From: Epiperipatus broadwayi
Taxonomy: Eukaryota > Onychophora > Udeonychophora > Euonychophora > Peripatidae
Reading direction: 5' to 3'
NCBI GenBank assembly: GCA_028023455.1
Contig: JAQFVV010012574.1
Span: forward strand, 122,001-186,000
Length of the DNA stretch: 64,000 bases
Shown: positions 1 through 11,628 of the stretch, one piece after another
How positions within the stretch are numbered: position 1 is the stretch's first letter
How the letters are laid out: each line of letters opens with the position of its first letter
Position numbers and translations under genes: made by a program
The notes under the pieces: model-generated
What the model was told of the DNA's origin: nothing
What the model saw: only the letters and a program-made list of their open reading frames with translations
Databases searched by the model: none

Positions 1-790
1 AATTGATACTGGATAATTATCTGGGATAACTACAGGCCATCTACTTAAAAAAATATATTGTGTTAAAAATTGTGAAGTTTACACAGATTGAATTTTAACC
101 ACATCTACATCAGACACAGCAAATAAAAAACAAATTGGAATTAACTCTGTTTTTTTAAAAAAAAAGAACAATAGGTAAGTAATATAAAATATATGGCCAG
201 TTTATGGAGTGATTGTTACTCTGAGTAGCAGTGGATGATAGTCATGCTATAAATTGACTATAGCTTTTATTTATTTATTTACTGCTAAGAGTTAATTCCA
301 ATGTTTTATTTATTATAAAAACACCATTCAAGATGGCAGTCATACTGTAAGTTGGTTATTAGTATTTTGAAAATAATAGAATCAGTTTTCCAGTTGTTTT
401 TTTTATTATAATGGCTCCTGCATGATATTTTAAGTTATTGTGAGTTTATAAATAGTAAAGGTTTTTTACTCAGCCTTAAAAAATGTAATTAATATTTATG
501 AGAGGAAAAAAATGTTTTAAATTTAATTCTGAGGAATCAATAAAAATGTGAATTGATACATTTTTTTCTGATAAATAATATTAGCATCAATGGATACCTA
601 TGCAGTATTTTTAATTATTTTGAGCTTACAAATAGGTAAGTTTTATTTCTTAATCTTTAAATAATTAACTATTTAATATTGAGAGATGGAAAAATGACTT
701 AAAATTTAAATTAACAATATGGAATTAATAAAACAATTTCTAATATTATATCAAACTGCTAAAATTCCCATTCATTTTTTCTATATTCTT
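1..790. other. A+T-rich non-coding stretch
   Basis: No gene, RNA or transposon signature is visible. The stretch holds short poly-A and poly-T runs and stop codons in every frame. Confidence 0.6.
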
Positions 791-890
791 GTTCTCTAGG
801 GGCACCATTGCAGTATTTCTAATTAGATATAATAAACACCTCCATACTTCCCCATTCTTTCAAATTCATATAAAGATATAATAAAAGACA

Positions 891-949
891 AATGACCCCC
901 AAGATGCATTTTGTGCTGAACCAGCACTCATCACTTGGCCCAGGTCACT
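891..949 (-). ncRNA. Decayed type I hammerhead ribozyme (copy A)
   Basis: On the minus strand, stem I is 949-943 paired with 897-891 (GTGACC with GGTCAT plus a further pair) and an inner CCAA/TTGG helix (938-935 with 902-899). Stem II is GTGCTG/CAGCAC with a GTT loop (927-913). The predicted cleavage triplet is ATC ending at 903. Two core bases are mutated: C3 to G at 934 and G12 to A at 912. The architecture is therefore clear, but self-cleavage is not expected. It is the same family as the copies at 18.4, 32.7 and 37.2 kb. Confidence 0.75.
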
Positions 950-1019
950 ATCTCTCATATATATCTTTATTATATGCAAAGTATTTATCTAGAATAAATT
1001 GTTACATTTTCATTTACCA

Positions 1020-1090
1020 TTGTCAAATTCCCTCCACTCACAATTTTAACACCATCCATTTCTGATAAATACATTATATTTCTAATTATT
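1020..1090. repeat. Dispersed module linked to hammerheads
   Basis: The block contains TTGTCAAATT, then CACCATCCATTTCTGATAAATAC. Related blocks lie at 14,590-14,650, 18,460-18,545, 32,560-32,640 and 49,998-50,090. Three of the five lie within about 160 bp of a hammerhead motif. I infer that it is part of the same non-autonomous element. Confidence 0.55.
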
Positions 1091-1099
1091 GTAGATTTA

Positions 1100-1480
1100 C
1101 AAATAGATATGTTTTTTTTTTTACACTGCTTTAAAAAAATTAAAAACAAATTTTTTTCTTCATAAACTTAAATTGAATATTTATATGACATCTGCAGTAG
1201 ATAAATAATGTTAGCATCTATTTTCCAGTTTTTAAAATTAATTATTGAAATTTTGAATTAATGTGGAATACAATCCATTTCAAATTATCTTCATGATCTA
1301 TATCTGGAAAATTAGAAAATAGATGGCAATTCATAAAAGTCAAACCATACTAAATTAAACCATCTTCATATTTTTTTAGAACACATCTTAAGTTGATATT
1401 TTAGAGAGCATGTTTAAAGGTTGAGGTTAATGAAACATAGCTCAAACAGAATATAAATATAGTAAAACAACTTGTTCATT

Positions 1481-1564
<84 letters not shown>

Positions 1565-2440
1565 TATATTTTTAAATACAATCCAGAGGTTTTCTGCCTT
1601 TTATTTATTTTAGCAGTCATCTGAATACTAGTATGTCGTATTAATATATAGATATGAATTTTATGAGCAATATCAGAAGTGAAAAATGAAATATATGTGG
1701 AGAAACCCCTGCTGTATCCCCAACTATCACTGGGTGACTGGCAAACAAATATACAATAAATCTGACAAGTAACAGCACATATATATTTAGCAATAACAAT
1801 TTATTAACAATTAAAAAAACGAATTACTGTAAGGATCTTTAACATAAATATAAAGTCTGCATTTGGATGAGCCTAATTCACAGGTTAATTAATGAATAGA
1901 AAATAATGTTTATACAGTTTAGCCAAGCTATTATTTACTTTACCTTCACTACCATCTATCATCTTTATAACACAACCCCCAAAGAGCCTCTTGAGGTATT
2001 CAAAATAATAATAATAAGACTGACATGGTCTGTTTAAAAAACTAGTCAGCTTAGTGACTTACAGGAGCCAAGATTCTGGGAAATGAAGTTCTCCAATGAT
2101 GATCTGCTGTTCTACAACTCATGAAACAGTGACAGTAGTGGCAATCACAGAAAGAATGTTCAGTCCTTTTTTCTTATCAATTTATAACCCCTCTCTTCTT
2201 TTGTTTCTTTATCTTTTTCTGGAGTATTTTTACTTCTGCTTTGTTCTCAAACAATGAAATTTCTCTTGGGGAATTTATTTCCATATACTGTAAGGTTTTA
2301 GGTCTATACAATTAATTAGTGTCTTCAGAATTCATTTCCACATAAGGCAATTTATAAGATCAATTCAATTAATTAATATATACACGAGTCTATGTTTAAT
2401 TTGAAATTTCTTTTCAATGATTTATTTAGCAGCATTCTTA
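1100..2440. other. Non-coding stretch with AT microsatellite
   Basis: It contains the AT dinucleotide run at 1,484-1,569. Its upper end, below 2,468, is the likely LTR of the Gypsy-type element, but I could not find where that LTR ends. No gene is seen. Confidence 0.5.
1484..1569. repeat. (AT)n microsatellite
   Basis: About 40 near-uninterrupted TA units. Confidence 0.95.
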
Positions 2441-2477
2441 AGTTTAAAATATTAATTAATTTTTTGCACTCCTCCCC

Positions 2478-2831
2478 TTACTCCAGAAAATTGTTTAGGC
2501 TTACCTTATAGTCCTTGAATCTAACTGGTCTTTGTATCTGATGTCTGGGTGATCTAGTTATTAATCCGGTCAGAGTCGATGTTGATTCTAGTTCCTGCTC
2601 CTTTCTTGTGGGTTCCATGTCACAGCTTTCAGGTTTTTTCTCTTCATCTTTAATCCATATTCCATGTGTTGTAGGTTCAGCTGTGTCTTGTATTTCTTGA
2701 TTTTCATCTTTTGGCATGGGCAGCACAATTTTATAATCTTTGAATTGCTGATGGACATGATCTACATGTCTTCTGCATTTTGTCCCATCCTGTACTTGGA
2801 TGATTGCTATTATTTTTGATAACTTTTTCAT
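2478..2831 (-). pseudogene. Integrase C-terminal tail of Gypsy-type pol
   Basis: The 117-residue open frame carries CRRHVDH near residue 19 and, close to its end, ITRSPRHQIQRPVRFKDY. This is the pattern of the disordered tail of Ty3/Gypsy integrases: an RRHVD-type motif, an acidic stretch, then R-P-x-R-F/Y-x-D-Y. The stop codon overlaps a polypurine tract, the usual arrangement just before a 3' LTR. The catalytic core is absent, and upstream sequence jumps straight to protease, so this is a remnant. The family call is from motif recognition only. Confidence 0.7.
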
Positions 2832-3229
2832 GATTACTCCTTTAACCCATTTCTTCTGGATTATGTCTCAAACCAAATACTTTTTCTCCTTTTTTTTGGT
2901 CAATTATATGTATTTTACTAATTTTATGCTTAGTTTATAAGTTTTCTAGATTTTTTTTTAAAACCCTAATCTCTTTTTTAAAAGAATGCAATTCTTTCCT
3001 GCAGCTGTCTTTTTTGTTGCCAGTGACAGTGGCTTAATACATGGCCCACCTTTCCCAGAGCTACTATGCTTTTTACTGGCACTATTTGATATTTCTGCAG
3101 TTTTTTGAGCAAACGAAATTTTCCAAGGTTTATTAATGCCTGGTCATAAATTTTCCTGCCATTCTTTATTAAATAAATCTGGCTTTTTGTATGCCATTTC
3201 TCAATCAAGAGGGATTTTTTTAATAATTT

Positions 3230-3662
3230 TAATTTGGACTCCTAGTTTGTAGAACCATTCCCTTCCAACTATGGGACTAATCTTCTCTTTGACTATGTAC
3301 AAGGGCAGATTTACTTTTTTACCACAGTGGTTAATGGGTTCTATCCTATGGCCTATTAATTTAAACCCATATCCATTTACATCATGTGTCCTAATGTTTG
3401 TTTTCTCTATTTTACTTTTAACATTGGCCGATGACAGTGACAGTCAATCAATGAGTGACAACAGAAAAATACATGACCCACTATCAATTTCCATTGACAG
3501 TTCTTTACTGCAAAGTCTGTTTCATCATAAACTGATTTAGACCTTGGGTGCCAACCAATCAATGAGTGACAACAGAGAAATACCTGACCCACTATCAATT
3601 TCCATTGATAGTTCTTTGCTGCAAAGTCTGTTTCATCATAAACTGATTTATACCTTGGGTGC
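3230..3662 (-). pseudogene. Retrotransposon aspartic protease with duplicated active site
   Basis: On the minus strand, MEIDSGSGISLLS gives the D-S-G active site of a retropepsin. Further on, LPLYIVKEKISPIVGREW matches the flap-to-C-terminus region, which normally ends in a G-R-(D/E)-W motif. The active-site part is present twice because a block of about 111 bp is duplicated in tandem (3,441-3,551 and 3,552-3,662). The inner copy reads MEIDSGSCIFLLS. Stops and frame changes break it. It lies between gag and the integrase remnant, as expected for a gag-pol order. Confidence 0.7.
3441..3662. repeat. Tandem duplication of about 111 bp inside the protease
   Basis: Two adjacent direct copies, both running from the CAATCAATGAGTGACAACAG block to the ACCTTGGGTGCC block and differing at only a few bases. 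Confidence 0.9.
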
Positions 3663-3719
3663 CTATGTTTTTAATGGTATGGTAACCTCCTCTATTTTCT
3701 TGAATAGGTGATTTAACTT

Positions 3720-4454
3720 TTGCCTTTCCAATTACCTTCCTGTTTGCAAATATATGCTAAGTACCCCCTTTTTCTGCATTTAAAGCATGACTCTTTAGCC
3801 ACATATATTCTTTTGATATGTGGCCTCTTTTACCACAACAAAAACAGGTTACTTTAACATTCTTACTTTTTTCAGCTTTCAGTGATATGGACTTTCCCTA
3901 TTCTGTTTTGAACATATTTATTCTAGAGTTTTCATCTCTCAACCCTGAGCCTGTTCAAATGTTAACTTGTGCACTATGCCTTTCTTAATGACCATCTTGT
4001 TTGTAATCTCATGTTCCATGAAAAATTGTTGTCTGAACCTATCATCAGACATTCCCCATAGTAACTGATCTATGAGTATTTTGTCTATGAACTCCTTTTG
4101 TCAATTCCCCAAGAGCTTCATTATACTCTTTAATTTTCTCACCCTCTAGCTACTTTCTTCTTTGCAAAAGGTTAAGTAAGCTATGCGCCATGATGGATGA
4201 GGGCTGAAATGATCATTTAATTTGTCAATAAGATTCTCATACTTTATTTCCTTTGTAACAAGCAAGTCAAATAATCTATTTACGACTTCTATTACTTTAA
4301 TACCTGCAAAACATATGAGTGACACTTCTTTCTTTTTGTTATCTTCAATGCCATTTAATGTAAAGAAGTTTTGTAACTGCATAATAAACAATTGCCTTTC
4401 AGACACATTGTTAACCTCAAATTGAGGTGTATTATTCTGCCCAAAAGTGCTCAT
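3720..4454 (-). pseudogene. Gag of Gypsy-type retrotransposon with zinc knuckles
   Basis: The start is an ATG at 4,454. The first 102 residues (MSTFGQNNTPQF...) include a typical capsid stretch that ends in YENLIDKLNDHFSPHPS, the hallmark of Ty3/Gypsy gag. After a frame break, the minus strand near 3,850-3,820 encodes CFCCGKRGHISKE, a CCHC knuckle whose last Cys has become Tyr. A second knuckle, CFKCRKRGYLAYIC, follows in another frame near 3,785. This protein would coat the element's RNA. Several frameshifts and stops make it a pseudogene. Confidence 0.75.
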
Positions 4455-4455
4455 G

Positions 4456-5312
4456 AGTGATTACTAAACAATTACCCTTACTACTAACTTAAGTGACTAT
4501 AATTCTGTACTTTACTCCCTAAGTTTGAAAACCTGAATGACAGAAGCAACTCTTTTCTATTTCCCTAGGTTCAAACAACAGAAACTGCTAATAATTTGGC
4601 TTTTTAATTTAGTTGCTATTCACAGGTTTGATGTGACTGTGCTAATAATATACCCATTTTTTAAATTAATAATAGTATTTTAAAAAGTATAGATTTCATA
4701 ACTTGACTGATATTGTTTAAATTATTACTAATCCTGAAGGCTTTCAAAAACCAATCAAAAATTATGGCTGAAATTATTATCTGATGTATCCCAGAGAGTA
4801 TTTATTAAAAACATGGGCTTTGAAATATTATATATATTTTAATTACATAAGTTAGATTTTAAAAATATGGTTTTAATTATTTGCAAGAAATCAAAAATTC
4901 TTCGGTACAGAATAAATTGTTGTAAAATTTTCTTAAAAATCTTCATCAAATAAATCGGTATATAATACATTTTATGGTCTATTATTTTTCAAATATGTTT
5001 TATATAATAATACTCACTAGTAAAAGTAAGATGTAGTTCTAAACGTTAAATGCCCTACATACGAGCACGCAACAACCAAGCGTATGTAAACATTAACAAT
5101 ATGTGCATGTGTTTATTTATTTCGTATACACATAAATATTTATATACATACAAAACCTTACAAATATACATTATTTTTATTTTATATAAAATAAGAGCTG
5201 AAATATAAAATAAGAGATGAAGCTTAAACATACGTATAAACAGATTTCTTTTATTATTTTTTTAAATTATAATCTTAGTTAAAAAAAGAAAAATATATAT
5301 CAACTGATGGTC
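4456..5312. other. Non-coding stretch between LTR element and LINE
   Basis: It should contain the 5' leader and 5' LTR of the Gypsy-type element if these survive, but I could not match it to the 3' side. Nothing else is recognised. Confidence 0.5.
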
Positions 5313-5329
5313 AACAAGAGTAATATCTT
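5313..5329. repeat. Target-site duplication, left copy, of the LINE
   Basis: AACAAGAGTAATATCTT is repeated exactly at 11,629-11,645, bracketing the LINE. Confidence 0.95.
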
Positions 5330-5474
5330 AAAACTTCCGCTTTTGGCAGCCATCTTTGCAACTGGTCTTACAAAACGCGTCCCTTAGCGATTCAATTTCA
5401 GGAAGATAGGGACGATTGTCCCCTTACCTTTACGTTTCTTATTCAAGGTAAGTCGGTTTTAATCATTATATATT

Positions 5475-8120
5475 ATGGAAAGTGATAATATAATCGATAA
5501 CTCACAAATTAAGGTTAGCCCCGATCTCAGCATTCAATCTAGCAATGCAGTCATCGGTCGTAAATTTTATAGTCTTAGATCTAATCTAAATTCATCCAAA
5601 ATAACTTCTACAACAAATAAAAACCCACAAACCAATATTTCAAAAGAAAACAGCATCACAAATATCAACAAAAGTTTAGAAAATATTCAACTTACCCCTA
5701 ATATAAGTAATAGCATTAATATCTCATCAAGCGAAACTATTGAAATTCTTAAAAATTCAAGTAAAAACCAATCATCACCTCTCCGAAGACTTTACGCACC
5801 CTCAGAAGACTCTAATGAGCAATTTACTTTGCCCAATAATACCCTGGAAACCATATCTGATAATAATAGACAAAATTACCGACAAGATGATTTCGGCGAA
5901 TTTTTTAAAGTAAAAACTTTTCCACCAGAGGTTGACAAAACCAGTGCTGTCAGATTACAGTTTGTCAACAGTAAATTTAAAAATCAAAAAGAAGAAATAA
6001 ATTTTAAAACTGATAAATCACACTCCAGAACAAACAAAGATTATAGCGCAGAACAATCCATTGCTACTTCAGCCAACTTACAATCTAATCCAATTTCTTC
6101 AATACCAATATTGAAAAATTCCTCTACGTACGCAAATATCGTAAGGTCTAAAAATTCTGAGAGCATCTCCGAAAATATTAAGGCCGATAATTTCAATGAA
6201 CTATATTTGAATATCTCAGAACTAGACATAGAACAAGAATCAAACACTTTGGAAAATGTCTCATTTAATATAGACGAACTTAATGACGACATGTTCCTAA
6301 AAATAAATAATGAGTTCAACAAAACGATTCCCAATAGCCTATATAAATCGTTTGCTAACTACTACAGCGATAAATCGTTAATCTTAGCTATAACAAATCA
6401 ACAATGTGCTCTATATAAGTTCCCTCTAGAACAGCTATACAGTCTAATAAATCAAAAACAATTAGGCAGAGGCATTCATATGATTCTTAATCATCCCAAT
6501 GACCGCTATGTTATCGTTGAGTTTAAAACGTGGGTGGACCGTATGAACTTTAAAAATAAATACAGATCTTTAGGAAATTTTATACTATGCTCCATAGATA
6601 TGAACCGTCCTGTTACACTATCCGGCAGAATCCAAAACTGCCTTGCCCACTTGAAAGAACAAGAACTACAAGACATCCTTATTAATTATGGTTCAGTTAG
6701 CAAATTTAAACATCTATTAAACCCTCACTGCGAAGATCAAATCCTGTCCAATACAGTTATCTTCACACTTACATTGAAGAAAAACCTTATACCCACTGAC
6801 ATACCCACTATTATTACTGCAAGAGGCTCTCCTATGGTTTTGACTTTCAGGGGAGTACATCCACAATGTTTCTTCTGCCTTCAAAGAACACACCTCATTA
6901 AAGATTGTGCAGCAAGAATATGTACACACTGTGGTATTAAAAAGAATAAAGTTCACAGATGTCCTGGTAGACCTACTAACATGGCTTTCACATCCTTAAA
7001 TAGACAATCACCACATGGGCCTAATTCAATCAGCAACCTCACAAACCCAGACAACCTGAGTCAAATAAATCCTCCAACAAACTCTTTCACATCCAAACCT
7101 ATCTTTCAAAATGAAAATATTCAAGAAAGAACAAACGACAACCTCTACACTAATAGTAGTGAATCAGAGATCCAAGCAATTACATATACTGCGCCTAAAC
7201 CAATTACTCAAACCGATAAGACTAAAGATCTTACATATGATATATATTATACTAATCCCAGAGAAACAATACTAGGCCAAACTCTTGACACAAAAGAAGG
7301 CAATATGACCAAACCACCTGACAAGAGCAAGGAAAATACAAGCGATGAAGAAAATACACTCAAAAAATTTCAAAACAATCCATCCATAACAACTCCCACC
7401 CAGTCTAAAACCACTGATACATCTTCATGTGGGTCAGTTAAGTCCAGTAAACCTAAACAAAGTGATCCACAAACTGTCCTCAATTCTTCAACTCCTGCAA
7501 TAATTAACCATCCAGATGAAAAGACTTGTCAAACACACAACCCGAAAGTCAGCATAGTTAATGTTTCCCAACAGTTACAGCAAACCAAAAATGACTCAGG
7601 TCTAAAATTTAAAACAAATTCCTATAACAATAAAAAAACACTTTTATCAAAAGAACAGGAAAATGAAAAAAACACTATTAAACTTAAAAACCCTCAAAAA
7701 ACCGACACAACAAATACCCAAAATACAAGTAAGAAAATTAAAAGAAAATCAATTCGTTCAGATAAATCAAGCTCTGATGATGATAGCGCCCATCTGATAC
7801 ATTACTCACCTCCACCCTCTAACAAACAAATTTCAGATATATCAAGCACAAAGCCTCGCAAATCCATAGAAAAAAAGAGGAAAACCATGGATCCTACAAC
7901 CATTGATACCATTGATCCTTCTGACGAATCTCAGACAGATTACACTACTTCATCAGACACCGAAGACTTCATGGATGCGTTTCCTCAACCAACAACTATA
8001 TCACCAATCCATCCACAAATTCAATCACAAGACTCTGATTGCCAAACAACATCAGACCTCATTAACATGGAGATGTCCCACATTGACTTGGTACACTTTG
8101 CTGAGGATGGTTTGGATTAA
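5475..8120 (+). CDS. LINE ORF1, zinc-knuckle RNA-binding protein
   Basis: This is an intact 881-residue ORF1 protein, which would bind the element's RNA and form the retrotransposition particle. Residues 1-280 are Asn/Ser-rich and probably disordered. Residues about 290-450 form a folded region that may be RRM-like (inference). Two zinc knuckles follow: C465-x2-C468-x4-H473-x4-C478 and C483-x2-C486-x7-H494-x-C496. Residues 500-881 are a long Ser/Thr/Asn/Lys-rich tail with acidic patches. At 881 residues it is longer than vertebrate L1 ORF1 and closer to Tx1-group proteins. The start is the first ATG after the 5' UTR; the stop at 8,118-8,120 is 6 bp before ORF2. No break is seen. Confidence 0.9.
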   Translation: MESDNIIDNSQIKVSPDLSIQSSNAVIGRKFYSLRSNLNSSKITSTTNKNPQTNISKENSITNINKSLENIQLTPNISNSINISSSETIEILKNSSKNQSSPLRRLYAPSEDSNEQFTLPNNTLETISDNNRQNYRQDDFGEFFKVKTFPPEVDKTSAVRLQFVNSKFKNQKEEINFKTDKSHSRTNKDYSAEQSIATSANLQSNPISSIPILKNSSTYANIVRSKNSESISENIKADNFNELYLNISELDIEQESNTLENVSFNIDELNDDMFLKINNEFNKTIPNSLYKSFANYYSDKSLILAITNQQCALYKFPLEQLYSLINQKQLGRGIHMILNHPNDRYVIVEFKTWVDRMNFKNKYRSLGNFILCSIDMNRPVTLSGRIQNCLAHLKEQELQDILINYGSVSKFKHLLNPHCEDQILSNTVIFTLTLKKNLIPTDIPTIITARGSPMVLTFRGVHPQCFFCLQRTHLIKDCAARICTHCGIKKNKVHRCPGRPTNMAFTSLNRQSPHGPNSISNLTNPDNLSQINPPTNSFTSKPIFQNENIQERTNDNLYTNSSESEIQAITYTAPKPITQTDKTKDLTYDIYYTNPRETILGQTLDTKEGNMTKPPDKSKENTSDEENTLKKFQNNPSITTPTQSKTTDTSSCGSVKSSKPKQSDPQTVLNSSTPAIINHPDEKTCQTHNPKVSIVNVSQQLQQTKNDSGLKFKTNSYNNKKTLLSKEQENEKNTIKLKNPQKTDTTNTQNTSKKIKRKSIRSDKSSSDDDSAHLIHYSPPPSNKQISDISSTKPRKSIEKKRKTMDPTTIDTIDPSDESQTDYTTSSDTEDFMDAFPQPTTISPIHPQIQSQDSDCQTTSDLINMEMSHIDLVHFAEDGLD

Positions 8121-8126
8121 TCTATT

Positions 8127-11100
8127 ATGTTCTGCAAAATTGCTGGCATTAACATTCGCGGCATCAACTCAATTGACAGAGTTCTAGCTATTAAAAACTG
8201 GCTCTCACTCTGCTCCCCTCATATACTTCTTATGGGTGAAACTAAATGTCACCATAAGACCGATCATAAAATACTATCTCTTCTCTCAACTCTCGGATTT
8301 ACTAGATTTTCCATAGGCCATTCTGCTTCAGGTGGAGTCGGTATTCTGCTCAGCAAGTCAACACCACCAAACAGTTTTAGCATTCTATTCCTAGATGCCA
8401 ATATTATTATCATAGAAATAGACTATTGGGGTTATCCGATCATCATAGCTTATATATATACAGCCAAAGACACCTCTCAATATCTAAAAATAATCCACAT
8501 CCTAAATGCCATCAACGCTAACAGAGCCTCCCCTACTATTCTTCTGGGAGACTTTAACATCACATACAATGACTTCAACAAGAGATTTTTGCATCTAATA
8601 AATCGCAGATTAATGTGTGGAGAGGGCTTTTTCCCTCCCGAAGCCTACTCTTTCTATACTAAAACTAAAAAGTCACTGATTGATTTGGTTTACTACACCC
8701 CAACCTCCATTTCAACCTTGATGCAGCCTTGGCCCCTGTTGCTTTCTCTGATCATATGGCTCTAATCTTACAACTTACACCTATTTCAATCCCTGCACCT
8801 ATTGATGGACCTGGTAAAACCATGCGCATGATCACCCAATCAAATATGACCGAAGCGATAGTATCTGAGGCATACATCCTTTTCCAGAAAATAAACATCC
8901 TTTCTCTTCCTGCTGAGGAGGGCTGGTTTTCCTTCATCGGAATACTACAATCCATATTAAATCACCACACCAGGAAAATCAAAGGACCTAATGGCCTTCT
9001 AAATGATCTAACAGACATTAATATACAACTTCAAGCTTTACAGCAAAATTTCACAAATACAGAAAAAATCATCTTCCTTAAAAATCTCTACAAAATCAAG
9101 CAAAAGTCCCTTGCAGAATATATATCCATCAGAAGAGCCAAATGTTTCTTAGCACAACAACACTGCTGGACGAGAGACTACCTTAGATGGGCACTGGGGT
9201 ACAATAGAAAACAAATCACTCCCTTATCCATTAATTCTAATGGAACCAATCTCGTTGGCTTTCCAATGATGCAGCACATCAGCAAACAATTCTGCCAATT
9301 AATGCAAAAAGATGGAGCTCCTCCTATAAACAGCTGGTTGGATGCTGGTGACCCCGGTGAACATGGCATCACAGAAATCCAAATCAAAAAGAAGATAACA
9401 CCTCTCCCTGACGGCGTTCATCCTGGCCTTCATGGCATCCCAAATTTCCTTCTCAAACACCTCAGTCAATTCACTGTGCCAATTATTAAAAAAATGATTG
9501 ATCACCTAGCCTCCGGCAACAGAAACATAACAGATCTTTACCCAGTGGCACTCGTGCCTTTTATTAAAAAAGCAAAATCACTAAATGACATTAACAATAT
9601 CCAGCCAATTTCCATGACCCCATTGCTTATCAAGATAATTGAGTCAGTCATTAAAGATCAAATCCAAACTCAAATCCTTAGCCATATCTCGTCAAACCAA
9701 TACGGAAAAAAAGGACCATCAACCTCGCATGCTATGTCCAATGTAACTGCATTATTCAATTACATCAGAGGACATCGTAAATCAAAACCTATTGCTGTCC
9801 AGCTGGATGTTGCGGCAGCATTTGATTCAGTCCAGATAAATATCCTCCTGGATATTCTGTCGGAATGCGACATTCCAGCCGGGATTGTTCAGATGATCAG
9901 CAATCTGCTCAACAACAGAGAGATTTTTCTCTCTCTTGATGGCAAGATCACACCAGGCTTCAAGCCATACAAGTCGATCCCTCAAGGATCTCCACTCAGT
10001 GCCCTTTTCTTCACAGCATACATCAACCCTCTTCTGATGGATATAGAAAAAACCTCCCTGGAATTTTCCTTCCCTCTCTCAATAAAAACTTCAATGTATT
10101 TGCATATATAGATGACATCATGGTTGTTCTTCCCACCATTAAATACCTTCCCCATCTCATGAACATCTTAAACAGAAATACAGCGAAACTTGGCCTACAA
10201 ATAAACTTTAACAAATCTTCCATCTGGAAGATTATGTCTGGTAAACAAATTAACTCTCCCTTTTCTGCAAAACCCCAAAGATACCTAGGTTTCCCAATCT
10301 TCAAAACACCAACTGCAATGGCAAGAGAGATTCAAGATGCAATCCTCCATTCAACTGAAGCCATCACCACGTCACTCTCTAGAGTATACCTTTCATTATA
10401 TGGAAAGGTTGGCCTCCTCAACATGATCATAATGCCAAAAATCTCATATTACCTTCCATTCGTAAAAATGTCTAAACAATTTCAAAATAAAATCAACCGA
10501 TTATGTACCAAACTTCTTTGGAGAGGAAGGACAGTTGCTATTAGCTTGCGAGGCATCCAACGACCATGCAGGTTCAGTGGACTGTCATTCCACTCAATAC
10601 AAGCAATAATTTTACAGAAAACCCACAACACTCTACATAATCTGATCCTCTCCTGTGGATACTCCAACATTATTAAAAAAATTACATCGACAGATCGTCC
10701 TCCGCCCTCTGCCAGTTCATGGATAGCCTCCCTAATAGACCACCTACAACTTTATAACCCAATAATGCCCTTTAACCTTAACAAAAAAATCACCTTATGG
10801 GAAGCATACAATATAATCAACTATAATCAACAACCCATAAAAACCAGCCTAAAAGTAACCAACCAAAGACTCATTTCACACTTTAAAAGATGGAGTCTGG
10901 AACCCAAATTCCTTGACTTCATCATTAAAATAAATCTCAATGCGCTTCCCACCAATTGGTTCCTTTATCACCGAAGAGGTTTTGCCAGCATTGACCCTAT
11001 ATGTGGTCTGTGTGCTCGTGAAGATGAAACCATAGACCATATTATACACCGGTGCCCAAGACTTAAAACACTGAAAGATATAATTATAATCAATTCCAAC

Positions 11101-11352
11101 ATAAGACCTGATATGATTTTCTCACTTGAAAATGCCATTCATAATGGGTCTTTTTCAATAATAAGGCTTTCTACCTTTGTCCTATATTCCATATGGATAG
11201 TGAGATGCAAAACTCTCATGGAATTACCCCCACCACAAATCATACCATTATTTTATCAAACACTCAAAAAAATCAAGAAACGTGACCAGCTCCTGGCCTC
11301 CAGTAAAGTCTTTGATGACACCTGGTCTTTAACTGCACTTTCCTTTTCCTGA
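8127..11352 (+). pseudogene. LINE ORF2, endonuclease-reverse transcriptase, two frameshifts
   Basis: An apurinic-type endonuclease opens the protein: GINIRGIN, LMGETK, ILLGDFNI, SLIDLVYY and SDHMAL mark its catalytic blocks. The reverse transcriptase follows with LDVAAAFDSV (block A), IPQGSPLSALFF (block B), FAYIDDIMVVL (catalytic Y-x-D-D), QINFNKSS (block D) and RYLGFPI (block E). A C-x2-C...H-x4-C motif (CGLCAREDETIDHIIHRC) lies near the C-terminus, as in L1/Tx1 proteins. The frame drops by one base in the CCCC run at 8,698-8,701, just before SDHMAL, and again between about 10,060 and 10,090, just before the YIDD motif. All catalytic residues survive. The breaks are either recent mutations or sequencing errors. 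Confidence 0.9.
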
Positions 11353-11628
11353 TTATCAACTCCCACCTACCCAGCATTATAGAATAGGAAATTCTAAAAG
11401 TAAATATTCATGTTTATATAAAAAATGCTTATTCCATTAATCAAGTTAATAGAATCTCATCACTATACCTAACCACATAAGAGTATAACAACTGTACTCT
11501 CATAACAAAATCTAGCCAGATAACAAATAGAACATTATACAATCATATTATTGTACAATTTATTCATTTATCTATCCTTTATTAGTATGTAATCACTATT
11601 TATTGTTAATAAAATTTTTGTTGAAATG

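Larger units (their letters stand above)
2468..4454 (-). mobile_element. Decayed Ty3/Gypsy-type LTR retrotransposon, internally deleted
   Basis: Reading on the minus strand, the order is gag (4,454 to about 3,720), aspartic protease (about 3,662 to 3,230), then directly the C-terminal tail of an integrase (2,831-2,478). This is followed by a polypurine tract (AGTAAGGGGAGGAG, 2,483-2,470) and a TG at 2,468 that should start the 3' LTR. Reverse transcriptase, RNase H and the integrase core are missing, so an internal deletion of several kb is inferred. I could not find a matching 5' LTR or a primer-binding site beyond 4,454. The element cannot move by itself. Confidence 0.75.
5330..11628 (+). 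mobile_element. Full-length L1/Tx1-type LINE, 6.3 kb
   Basis: A perfect 17-bp direct repeat brackets the element, so both ends are defined. The order is a short 5' UTR (5,330-5,474), ORF1 (5,475-8,120), a 6-bp gap, ORF2 (8,127-11,352, two frameshifts), and a 276-bp 3' UTR. It ends in AATAAAATTTTTGTTGAAATG rather than a long poly-A tail. ORF1 with zinc knuckles plus an ORF2 with endonuclease, reverse transcriptase and a C-terminal Cys-His motif place it in the L1/Tx1 group. The perfect duplication and the single long ORF1 mean a recent insertion. A decayed relative lies at 23.95-26.06 kb. Confidence 0.92.

Noticed and set aside
3271-3540. Plus-strand open frame of 89 codons
   Set aside because: It is the antisense shadow of the protease remnant.
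7903-8187. Plus-strand frame overlapping the ORF1-ORF2 junction
   Set aside because: It is an out-of-frame shadow of ORF1 and ORF2.
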